Positions 1 through 12,000 of a stretch of DNA of 64,000 nucleotides are shown piece after piece; position 1 is the first letter of the stretch; the number at the start of each line of letters is the position of its first letter. The DNA is from Tribonema minus (lineage: Eukaryota; Sar; Xanthophyceae; Tribonematales; Tribonemataceae): positions 233,043 through 297,042 of the forward strand of contig JAFCMP010000091.1 in assembly GCA_017506865.1 (NCBI GenBank), read 5' to 3'. Under the pieces are notes generated by a model, which worked only from the letters and a program-made list of their open reading frames with translations, had not been told where the DNA came from and made no database searches. Both the position numbers and the translations under genes were made by a program.

Positions 1-3000
1 CTGCTGCGCGAGCCACTCCGGCATGGGCATGCGCCGACGCGGCGCGCTGCCGCCGCTGCCGCCGCCGCCGCCGTCCTGCGCGGGGGGGGCGTGCGACGCA
101 GCGCGGTCAGTGTCACGCGAAGATGGGGGCTGATTGCATCGTTGAGCTGTGGCATGAGTGCCGTGTTGTGGGCAAGATCGTTGGACATCATGTGGCACAA
201 AAAACAACAGCGGCCGAAGCGGAGAGCGTACGCAAAATTCACATGACTTGCTGTGAGCAGGGGTACTTCGGTACATCCCAAACTAATAGTGTTCTGAGCC
301 GATGCCATCGGCCGGCTTTTCGGCTTTCCGGATATGGATCGGCCGGCTTTTTCGGCTTTTTTTGCTTAATCGGCTGTCATCGGCTTTTCGGCTATCTGGC
401 CGGCTTTTCGCCACAACCGGCTTCTGACAGGGTCTATTTTGCTGATACGAATGATCACTCGTCGTCGGCAGCACATTTCTCAATACTGGTTGGAACAGTA
501 CTGTAACTGTAACTGGCAAACCAAGCAGACTGCCCAGCATCCTCAAGCACATTCCTGTGTTTGGCGAAAGCTGTTCAAATTGTTGATGCCTAACCGTGCT
601 GCTCAACCACGCACCAACAATAACAGAGTGACAGCTGCCCACCATCGCAGAGAAGAGAATGTATACTCTCTGCTGCGCCATATCCGAAACCATTCACTCG
701 TCCTGCTTTGCTTCTCAAGCTCAAGCGTGCTGGCACGGCAACCCAACGTCAAGTCAAGCCATGGATCCGTTGGTGCCGCAACAGCTAGCTTCGAAGTAGC
801 TACCATCTGCAGCATTGCTTGCAGGCACACTGAGGTAGGTCAGGCTGAGAAAAGGCCTCACAAACTACTTGATTAGGCCTAATAGGCACATTCAAGAAAA
901 AGCCGAAAGCCGACGTGAGCGATCGGCCGGCTTTTCGGCTTTCTGTTTTAGCCGAAGCCGATCGGCGTAGCCGAACTTCGGCTCAGAACACTACAAACTA
1001 TACACGCATGTTTCATTCGCGAGGAAGCGTACTGCCGCCCGACGCACCAGCAGCGTACCACCAATACATGCATCTTGAAGCCGGGGCATCGGGCAACGGG
1101 ATCGCTGCCCCCTCGACGCGGAGGGGAGGGGTTCGCAAGCCAACATCACCAGCCAGTATAACACTTCGAAGACTACAGTAGTAGTGTGAGCACGCACCGC
1201 CGCGGCGCCCCCATCCGGCGACAGCAGCAGCGCGTCCTCTGCGCAGTCCGCAGGCCGCAGCACACGGCTCAGCAGCAGCAGCAGCTCCTGTATGCCGAAG
1301 GCGACGCGGTCGATGCCGTCCGCCGCCGCGCGGAACGCCGGCACCAGGTGCGCCGTCAGCAGCTCCAGCGTCAGCTGCTCGAGGCGCCAGTCCCAGCCCG
1401 CGCGCGCCGCGGCGGCGGCGGCGTCCGCCTCCGCTGCCGGCGTCGCCGCCGGCGATGACGCGCGCGCGGCTGATCCTGCGATGTTCGCGCGGGACGGGGC
1501 GCGGCGGTCCGCGTGAGAGCACGCCGCGCATAGTGTCGGCTCTGGAGTGTGACTGATTTTCAGAAGGGATACATTTGGTTGCGCCGTCCGCTTACGTCGG
1601 CATTTTCCGGGCATTGTGACTGACCGTTGCGGGTGGTGTAGAAGGAATGCCTCCAGGGGGACAGATCGCGTCAGGCACAGTGATTCGTGCTTTCAGCCTT
1701 CAAAACGGATGGCTGACAGCCTCCCGCAGCGAAGCGTTTCCACATTCCTCCAAGCAAGCTTTACTTAGCGCAATAGCGCTCCGCACATGCCGCTCGTCCC
1801 CATCATACCCCCCCCCCCCCCCCGTCACGCGTAGCCCCCTCCCAGCACCCCCGCCTTGCACAGCGCGGCCCCTCTCCGCCTGTGCGGTTGCGCATGCGAT
1901 GGCCGCCTGCTCGACATGTGTGGACTGCGCCCCTGAATACAAGCTGCTGCAATCGCAGCATAACGACTTCTCGTCCTTGCAGAGTACCCTAGCGCACTGC
2001 TGCGACCTTGCAGAGTACGCAGGCGCGCTGCTGACGGCGCACTCACCGTCCTGGCTAGGCCCGCACAGGCCCCTCGTCCCCAATGCCCCCCTCCCCCTTC
2101 CCCCCTTTGCCACGTGCCGCCCCCCTCAACCCCCTCCCTGCACAGCGCGGCCCCTCCCCGCCCGTGACGATGCACACGGCCGCTTCCTCAACACGAACGG
2201 CGCACTCACCGTCCTGACTAGGCCCCGCGCGGAAGGCGCGCGCGTCGCCGCCGCCGCCGCCGCCGAGCGTGATGAGCAGCTGTGTGGGGTCGATGGCGCC
2301 GAGCTCGCCGAGGCACGCCGCGCATGCCTGGCGCGCCGCCGCGCCGGCGTCCGTCGCGCTGATGCGCAGCAGGCCCTCCACAAGCGCGGCGGCGACGCTC
2401 GCGCCGCCCTGCGCGCGGACGATGGCGAGCGGGGGCGGCGTGCGCACGCGCCGTGCAGCGGTGCGATTTCAGCTGCTTCGACTTGGGTTTTTGGATTTTT
2501 GTATTAATGTGGTAGGGGCAAATGCAAATAGCGAATGACGAGCGATGATGTGCGCGCGCTGCGCAGCAGTGCGGTTCCAGCTGCATTGAGCTCTATGAAT
2601 TATGTTAGACGAGGTGAGAAGCACAGGATGCATGCGCATGTGCGACGCCGCCAGGGGTCGCTCGCGCGGCGGTGGCGCGCGCCGAGCCTTGCGCCGCCCT
2701 GGACGCGCACGACGATGGTGACTGCGCGCGTCGCGCAGCAGTGAGCACGTGCGTCTGTGGAGCTTGTGCAGCGTCAGCGAGCACGGAATGGTGCAGCGTG
2801 CGCACGCATGGCGCTGCCGCATGTCGCAGCGGCGCGGCAGCAAAAGCGGCCATGCTGCGCCTGCAGGCCCACACGCAGCAAAAAAAGTGCCCGGCACATT
2901 CGCAGCGCAGCTTCCAAGCGCGCAGCGCCCAGAAGCGCCGCCGCCGCAGCACCGCCGCCGCAGCACCGTCGCCGCAGCGCCGCCGTCGCAGCGGAGGCCG

Positions 3001-6000
3001 GCGCCGCTCCCACCGCCCCCGAGACGTGCGACGATAGCGGCAACACGGCAGCGCTCACCTCGACCGCAGCGAAGGCAGGCGCCGCTTCCATCGCCCGGAG
3101 ACGTGTAAAACAGCAGTGACCACATGGCAGCGCTCAACATAGCAGCGCTCACCTCGGCGGCCTCCGCGTCCGCAGCGCCGCCGCCGCAGCGCACGCCGGC
3201 GCCGCTCCCACTGCCCCCGAGACATGTAAAATATAGCAGTGACAACATGGCAGCGCTCAGCATGGCAGCGCTCACCTCGGCGGCCTCCGCGTCCGCGGCC
3301 GTGAGCGCGCCCATCTCGCCGCGGCTCGCCTCCAGGACCGCCAGCAGGTGGCGCAGCGCAACGAGGCGCACCGGCGCGCTCTCCTCCCACAGCAGCCGCG
3401 CGAGCTGGCGCAGTCTGTCGCTGAGCGTGGGCTGGCCGACCTGCCGCGCGCAATTAGGGTTACGGTACGTAGGGTTAACATTAGGGTTAGGGTTAGGGTT
3501 AGGGTGAAGGGGCTTAAGCGTAAGTTAGGGTTGGGTGCAGGTGCTGGCGCACCTGTCGCTGAGCGTGGGCTGGCCGACCTGCCGTGCAAAATTGGGGTTA
3601 AACTTAGGGTGAGTAGGGTTAGGGTTAGGGTCAAGGGGCTTGAGTTTAGGGTTCGGGTCAGGAGCGGACTCAGTGCGTTTGGGCACCATCACACGGGATC
3701 GCTGATGCACAATCCGACGCGCATGCCCACAGCAGCCGCGCGAGCTTGCGCAGCCTGTGTTGCTTGGCGTCGGAAGGCCGATCTGCCGCGCGCACACAGA
3801 AGAAGTTTCACCAGTTGCTACCAACTAATCACCTGGCCTCGGGCTGAGCCGGAAGTGCGGTGCAGGAGGAGCGCTGGCGCAGCCAGCAGGATTACAATTG
3901 GGGTTAGGGTGGGGGTGTAGGGTTAGGCAGCCGGCTTCGCTATGTACTTGTTTATCAAGTTTGATGTGATGACGTCGCCCTTCTATGTGGAGGCAGCCCT
4001 GCCTGGCAGCAGGCGCGGAGGTGTCCACTCGAGCGCCGCGCACCGCGCGTTCGGCGCGCGCTGCGGCGGCCGCGGCGGCGCAACTCACGGCAGCAGCAGC
4101 ACCAGCGCTCAGTGCCACATTGGCAAAACTTCCATTATCTACACCTTTGAACGGCATTGGTATGCTTGGAGATTGACGTATTTCTTCTAGTCTTAGAAGA
4201 TGTCTATTATGATAAAAATCTCCTTTTGTACCTACTGAAATTTCAGAATTTATAGATGGGTACAATTTATAGATGGGTACACATCTCACCTCCGCCAATG
4301 TTGCACTGCGTGTGTCAACTGCAGCTATGAAGCAAACACCATTGACACCGCGAGATGTGCGCAGCTTCGAGGGGCGACTGCACCACGCTGCGGCGGCCGC
4401 GGCAGCGCGATCACGCAGCAGCAGCCCCACCAGCGCTCAGCGCCGCATCTCACCTCCGCCTCTATCATGACAATCTCCTTTTGTACCTACTAGAATTTCA
4501 AATTTCACAGATGAATACGCATCTCACCTCCGCCTCCAGCACCGCGGTGACGTCGGCGAGCTCCGGCAGCGCGGGCATGAAGGGGACGGCGCACAGGAAC
4601 GCGCGCACACGCGCGCGCCGCCCCACGATGACGCCGCGCAGCAGGCGCGCCGCCGCCGCGCGCGTGCGCGCCGACTCGTCCGACAGCGCCGGCAGCACCG
4701 CGACGACAGCGGCGATGAGGTTGGGGCCGAGGACGTCCGAGGGGAGGCCGCGGATGAAGGAGAAGAGCACCTGGGGGGGGTGGGGGGGTTGGGGGGGGTT
4801 TGGGGGGGGGGGGGGGGGATGATCGGTCGTTGAGCGACGAGGCGTATGAAATGCAGTCACCGGCTGGGTATATTACATGACAGCGTATCGGCAGATTCGG
4901 TGGCTTCATGGCATCACTGCTGAGATATACTTCTGTATCAGCCAAAGCAGTGTACAAGATCCGTTGCGCAACTCTAACACCAAGCCTGCGCTCTCCTTTC
5001 CAGACATACCTGCGCTCACTGCGCTCTTACTGCTAGTCGTCATTGCGGTCACCATGTAACCCATGCAGCGCAGCGCGTTCGTGCACGTTGCCCTCAGTTC
5101 TAACACTCATTGCGCACACCATGTAGGCCATGCAGCGCAGCGAGCATAGTAAGCGAGGGCGCTCACTATGCCCTCATTTCTGGACCTTGCTGCGCTCACA
5201 CGTAGGCCATGCGACGCACCACGTTCGCTCCCTATGCTCTCATTTCAGTCATCGCTCGCCATGCCCTCATTTCTAGTCAGAATTGCGCTCACCATTGCTG
5301 GTCAACGTTACGCTCACCATGTAGGCCCTGCGGCGCAGCGCGGGCGCTCCCTCACATGCTCTCGCTGCTACAGGTCGCTGCACGCCCTATGCTCTCACTG
5401 CTAAACGTCGCTGCGCTCACCATGTAGGCCATGCGGCGCAGCACGTTTGCTCACTATGCCCTCCGCTCTGATCGTCATCGCGCTCGCCCCAAGCCTATGC
5501 CGTCATTTCTGCTCAACATAGCGCTCACCATGTAGGCCATGCGGCGCAGCGCGGGCGTGCCGTGCGGGTCCGCGAGCGCCGTGTTGACGGTCGCGAGCAC
5601 CTTGGGCTCACTATGCCCTCATTTCTAGTCGTCATTGCGCTCAGCATGTAGGCCATGCGGCGCAGCACGTTCGCTCACAGTGCCCTCATCTAGACCTCAT
5701 CGCGCTCCCCATGCTCTCACTTCTAGACCTCGTTGCGCTCACCATGTAGGCCATGCGACGCATTTGGCATACACAGTAAGCGCGAGTGCAGCTGCTGTAG
5801 CTGGTGAATCTTCAACTGCAACATGGACAGTAGTATGGACTGATTTATTAACTGCGCTCACTATGCCCTCATTTCTACTTAGTCAACATTGCGCTCACCA
5901 TGTAGGCCATGCAGCGCAGCGCGTGCGCTCACGTTGCCCTCATTTCTAACACTCGCTGCGCTCACCATGTAGGCCATGCGGCGCACCACGTTCGCCCCTA

Positions 6001-9000
6001 TGCTCTCATTTCAGTCATCGCTCACCATGCCCTCATTTCTAGTCATAATCGCGCCCACCATCGCTGCTCAACATAGCGCTCACCATGTAGGCCATGCGGC
6101 GCAGCGCGGGCGTGCGTGCGGGTCCGCGAGCGCCGTGTTGACGGTCGCGAGCACCTTGAGCTCCTTTCTAGTCGTCATTGCGCTCAGCATGTAGGCCATG
6201 CGGCGCAGCGCGTTCGCTCCCTATGCTCTCACTGCTATATGTCGCTGCACGCCCTATGCCCTCATAACTAGATGTCGTTGCACTCACCATGTACGCCATG
6301 CGGCGCAGCGCGGGCGTGCCGTGCGGGTCCGCGAGCGCCGTGTTGACGGTCGCGAGCACCTTGGGCACGAACGTCCCCACCGCGCTGCGCAGGAGGTACG
6401 GCGTGATGCGCCCCAGCACGCGCATGGCGCGCACCCAGTCGGCAGCGCTCCGCATCATGCCCGTCCTGTACACGACCTGGGGGGGAGGGGGGGGGGAGGG
6501 GGGGGTCTTAAGAAAGCCTCAAACTTTCTTCTCGGCCAATGTTTGGCATCGTATACACCCAGTCCGCGGCGCTCCGCGTCATACCCGTCCTGTATACGAC
6601 CTGCGGGGATGGGGGGGGGGGGAGAGAGTGTCAATACAAACTACTTGAGGTATCAACCATTCTTCGTGGCCAATTCTTTTGTATTTGTGCACACCCAGTC
6701 AGCAACGCTCCGCGTCATGCCCGTCCTGTACACGACCTGCGGGGGCAGGGGGGGCAGGGGGTGTAACAAGAAACCACTTGAAGTGTCAAACTTTCTTTCT
6801 TCTTGGCCAATTTTTTGTATTCGTGCTCATGTTTTTTGGGGGTGGGTGGGGGCAGTCGCATGAGCGCATCGATCTGACTGTTGAAGATCGGTCAGCGCTG
6901 GACGCTTATGAGTCAGCGCATGCAGAGGTGGTGCTGCGAGGTCGTGTAGAGATACGTGGCGTGAAAGCCAGTCTGAAGCGCTCTGCGTCTGTGCTGGCAC
7001 CGCAGATGTCATCTGCATGGCCATGGGGAACTGCGATACATACACACTCACAACGCCTCGTCAGATGCCTTCCTGTATCGTGGCCGCTTGACTCTCGGCT
7101 ATGTGCAAGGCAAGGCACGCTGCGCTGCCCCCCCCCTAATCACACACACTCACATTGGACATGAGCGACAGGAACGCGCCAGTGATCAGCAGCTCCTCGT
7201 CGTGGTCCAGGGCGTCATCAGCCTCGTCCCTCACGCTATCCGCGCCATCCGTCCCATCGCCGCCGCCTCCGTCCTCATCGCTGTCATCGCCCTCCAGCCA
7301 TTGCAGGTCATCAAGGCTGTCAACGCCGCCGCCGCCACTGCCGCCGCCGCCGCCACTGCCGCCGCCGCCGCTGCTGTCCTCCGCCAGCGCCGCGAAGGGG
7401 TCGTGGCGCTGGAAGCGGCGGCGGCGCGCGCGCTGGCGGCGCACGCCGCACGACTTGCCGTTCGCCAGCGCCATCTGCTCGAGGAGCGCGCAGCAGGCGT
7501 CAGCGCTGGGCGCTTCAGATGCAGCATGCGGGCTACGGAGTGTGATAGAGTGTGTCGGTGCAGCGGCCACCGTTTACGCTGAGGGCGGGTGCCGCCTGTG
7601 CCCGGCGCAGGTGTCGTGCTATGCGATGTGGGAATGATGGTACGCTGCCTCTCTGCTGACAGTAGTGTAGCTGCGCAGCAGTGGCTGCCTGCTGCGACTC
7701 TGCATGTTTATCAACATGACCGGCGAAAATGAACTGCTGCTGCTCCACTGCGACGCAGGCGCAGTCTCGGTTCCACGACACGGGCATGTGCCTACGGGAG
7801 GGAAGCGACCTGCGCACACACATTCCGGCGCAGCAACACAAGCAAATGCGCTGCGCTGTGCTGCGCTCGTAACATTCCCCCCGCCGTCTCCACCAGCGCG
7901 AGCCCATCCGCCCTCGCCAAGAACACAGAATCGAAACACGCCATGACTCCACGTCAAGTGAAAATCCTCAGCTTATGGCACGTTCGGCCCCCGGCGGTCG
8001 CGCAGCACACCCCCCGCGGCGCTCACCTGGCTCGCCTCCTCGAGCGCCGGACGCCGCGCCGACGCGACGCGGCAGTCCACCACAGACGCAACGCCGCGCA
8101 GCGCCGCCGCCGCCGCCGCGTGCGCGCTGCCGCCGAGCTCCCACACCAGCAGCCCCAGCAGACCGCCGAGGTGGATCTCAATGAGCGCGCGCGGCGCCGT
8201 GTCCGGGAAGAACGACAGCAGGAACTGCAGGTCGGGGGCGGGGGCGCCACCGCCGCCGCCGCCGCTGCCGCCGCTGCCGCCGCCACCCCCCGCCTCGGCG
8301 CCCGCCATGAGCAGGCGCGCGAGCACGTGCTGGCACGTGTCGCGGTACAGCAGCAGGTCCGCGGCAGGCGACGCGCCGCCGGCGCCGAGCAGCAGCGCCA
8401 GCGAGCGCAGCGCGGCTTCGGCCCGGTGCACGACGAAGTACGGGACCGTGTGGCGCAGCGTTGCGTGCAGGTACGCCTTGGCGTCGCCGAAGCCGAGGAC
8501 CTGGTGAGAGGGGGGGAGGGGGGGGGGGGGGGGGGTTGGGGGCAGCAGCGCATGGGGAGGGGGGCGTTAAGGGCAGCAGCGCACGGGGGCGCGGCGCCTT
8601 CGGCTATTACGGGGCTGCGTTGCCCAGCTGCTGCAGGTGACGTCGAGAGGCTGTGCTAAAGGGTAGGTATCTGTGTCGCAGCACACTTGGTGCATAGCTA
8701 CGTTCAATCAGAACGGCCCGCAACGAGTGCGAGAAACTGCATGCTACAGGGCCAACATCGGGCCTGCAAACACGCACAAGCATAAATCGTCCGACCGAGT
8801 GAGCGCACACTACCGGCCACGCGCACCGCGCGCGGCCTCACCGCTGCCAGCAACGCACGCACGCCGTCAGCGACGCATGCGACACACGGCGCCGGTCGGG
8901 GCGGCGGCGCGCACCTGCTCTATGAACTCCAGCGCCTTCCCGCGCTCAAGCAGCGCGTCCAGCAGCGGCGGCAGCACCACGTCGAGCGCTGTCGCCGCCG

Positions 9001-12000
9001 CCGCGCCGCCGCCCTCCCCGCGCAGGCTCGCGCGCCGCGCCCCCGCCACGGACACGTCGGGCGTAGGAGCGCTGCTGCGCGTCAGCGGCAGCGGCTGTCG
9101 CGCCCTGTTTGCGTCCTCGCGAGCGCGCTCCACAGCGAAGAGGCTGGCGAGCGGCGTGCGCGCGGGGCGTGCGATGCGCACGATTTTTCGGAATGCGTCG
9201 CGTGCGAAGGGGCAGCGCGCGTCCGCCCAGAGCTCCACGAGCGTGATGAGCGACCACGCGAGCGTGTAGAGGCCGAGGGGGTCCCAGGGGGACGCCTGGG
9301 GGGGGGATTGGGGGAGGGGAGGGGGAGAGGGGGGGGTTGAGACTGATAGAGCGGGGCTGATAAGGGGGGGGGGGGGTCTGAGACTGATAGAGCGTGGTTA
9401 ATGGGCATCTGCTATGGTGGTGTTGTGTTAGTGCACCACATTGGGGATGCCACATGCTTTCATGGCCGTTGCTTGCGGCAGTTCCTGGGGGACAGCGCAC
9501 CCGCCTGCACGTGATGCCATACACATGTCATATGCAGGGCTCCCGGCTAAACTATAAGGGGGTTGGCACAACATCTTTAGCCTCCCCCCTGAGGCTAAAC
9601 CTGGTTTAGCACTGAGGCGCAACGGCGCAACCCTTAGACGCTGTAGCTCAAGAAAATACGGGGCTTGAAAGCGCCAATTCACATTTGCATCATTGGGTGC
9701 TTGCTCATTGCTACTTAGGCAGTGAGGCCACCTACATGCTGCAAGGGGTCAGACATGTGATATAGGTGCTTATTTCCGATTTGAACTGAACGTTACCACA
9801 CTGGGACTGAATGAGGACTCCCTGGGATGACACCACTCTCTGAAATTTAGCGGCGGCAACTCCGCAGCGCCGGCCGCCGCGGTCGGCACGCTAGTCTATG
9901 GCGCACGCCTGCGCCGCACGCGCGCAGCGCCCGCAGCGGACGCGCGCGCCGCCAACTCCGCGGCGCACCGCCCCCCCGCGCGCTCACCTCGCAGCCGATC
10001 GCGGCGACGGCGCGCAGCAGCCCCTCAAACTCCTGCAGCCCCTCGCCCGCCATGAGCCGCTCCGGGTCGCGCAGCTCCGCGAGGCGCCGCTTGCAGTGCC
10101 GCACAAAGTCGTTGGTGGCGGCGTCTGCGCCGCCGCCGCCGCCGCCGCCGCCGCTGAGCGCGCAGAGCGCGCGCGCGCCGTTCTCCAGGAGCACGCCCTG
10201 ATGCGTGGCAGGCATGCCACAGGGGGGCGGGATGGGGGGGGGGGGGGCGGGGCGTCAGAATAGGGTCGTGCAAGGCGGGCGCAGCTTCAGCCTGAGAGTG
10301 CAATCAGAGTGCCCGGGGCTCAAAGGCGTGCACGTCCAGAGCGCTTCTGCGGGGGACCCTGGGGGGTCTGAGGTGCAGGACATCATGAAAAAGAGGCACG
10401 GCAGAGGCATGTCAGTCAGAACGCAGTGCACCGAGTCGTGCCAGGCACGGAGTTGGCCAGTCGCCATGCCACAACGGCAGGGACACTGGGGTTTGCCAAG
10501 GGCGCGGGTGCCAAACAAGTAGACGGCGCAGTGCAGCCGAGCACGCTGGCACTGGCGCAACGTCACCGAACCAGTGTGCTGTTGCAGCGGGTGCTTTGAT
10601 GACGCCGGCGCCATTCGCATGCGGCGCTGCACAGGTCGGGAGCGACTACACTCACGACGCGCATAGTGCAGTCTCTGCAGCAGTCGGACACTGACGCCCC
10701 CGCCTGTGCAGATGCAGCAGTGCTTGACACTACGGGCACGACAGTCGCGCCAGGTATCAAACATCACCCTCGAAGAAGAAGGATGGCTCACCGCCTGTGT
10801 CGACGCGGCGTGCATGACGGCGAGCTCCGGCGACGTGATGCTGTCCACGAGGTGCTGCAGCAGCGCGCGCGTGTGCGCGCCGCCGCCGCGCAGCTGCGCG
10901 AGCGACAGCGTGCGGCACGCGTGGACCGCCACGTGCACGGCCGCAGCCGCAACCTGCAGTGTCATGAGATAAGTGGCGGCATAAGCATTTGTGGAGTGTT
11001 GGCGACGTTTGCAGGCTTGACAGCGCGAAGCAACCATGGTGACTTCTGCAGATAATCGTGCTTGCACTGCGCGGTCGAATGCTGCACCGGCCGGGGCAGC
11101 AGCAGCGCAGCGTACGGGGGTGCGGCACTTCCCGAAGAGAGTTGCGTTACCCCGCTGCGCAATCCGGTGTGGCAGCGGACGCGTGCGTGCACCCCTTTTA
11201 CATGGGCACGTCGGTGCGCTGTTGTTGGGCGAGGTGAGCCCTAGCCCTAACCCTAACCCTAGGCCTAACCCTAACCTGCCCCTGACCCTGAGGCGCTCAC
11301 CGCTACACGCGACGCAGTTGTGCGACACCAGTACATACTGGGATCGCTCCCGGGAACTTGGAGTGTGCGCTCTGATCTACGTTGAAGTGTTGAGACTTCA
11401 GTGCGCACCTCCGGCGCCTGATCCCGCGCGAGCGCCGCCATCAGCGGCCCCAGCGCCGCCATAACACCGCCGCGCTCCTCGCCGCCAACGCCGCCGCTGC
11501 CGCTGCCGCCGCCGCCGCTGCCGCCGCCGCTGCCGCCGCCGTCCTCCGCGTGAGCGCACGACGCCGGCACAACGCGCAGAGCCGGCAGCGAGGCAGCGCT
11601 CAGCTCCGGCGCATGGCACCACACGCACGCGGTCTGCGTCAGCGCCAGCGCCAGCAGGCACCGCACGCGGACGCTGGGGTCCGCGGTCAGCGCGGCCAGC
11701 GCAGGCTGCCACTCACGCAGCAGCGCGGCGGCGTTGCTGCCGCGGCCGGCGACGGTGGTCTCCAGCAGCGCCGGCAGCGCGGCGAGCGCGCTGGCGCGCA
11801 CGTGCTCGCAGCGGTGCGCCAGCGCCGTGAGGAACCTCGCGCGCGCCGCGCCGCCGACGCCCTCGCCGCCGCCGTCTCCGCTGCCGCAGCACGCCAGCAG
11901 CGCGAAGCAGCGCTGCGTGAGCGGGAGAGCACGCGCTTCGCTCAGTACGCTGCTGCTGCCGGGGTCGCTGGAATGCAGTGCAGCGCTCTCCACCTGAGCG

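Noticed and set aside
3454-3656. Chromosome end / true telomere
   Set aside because: The tracts are short, degenerate, in both orientations and inside gene introns.
5050-6287. CRISPR array
   Set aside because: The spaced repeats are degenerate, vary in spacing, and are copies of a neighbouring exon edge in a eukaryotic intron.
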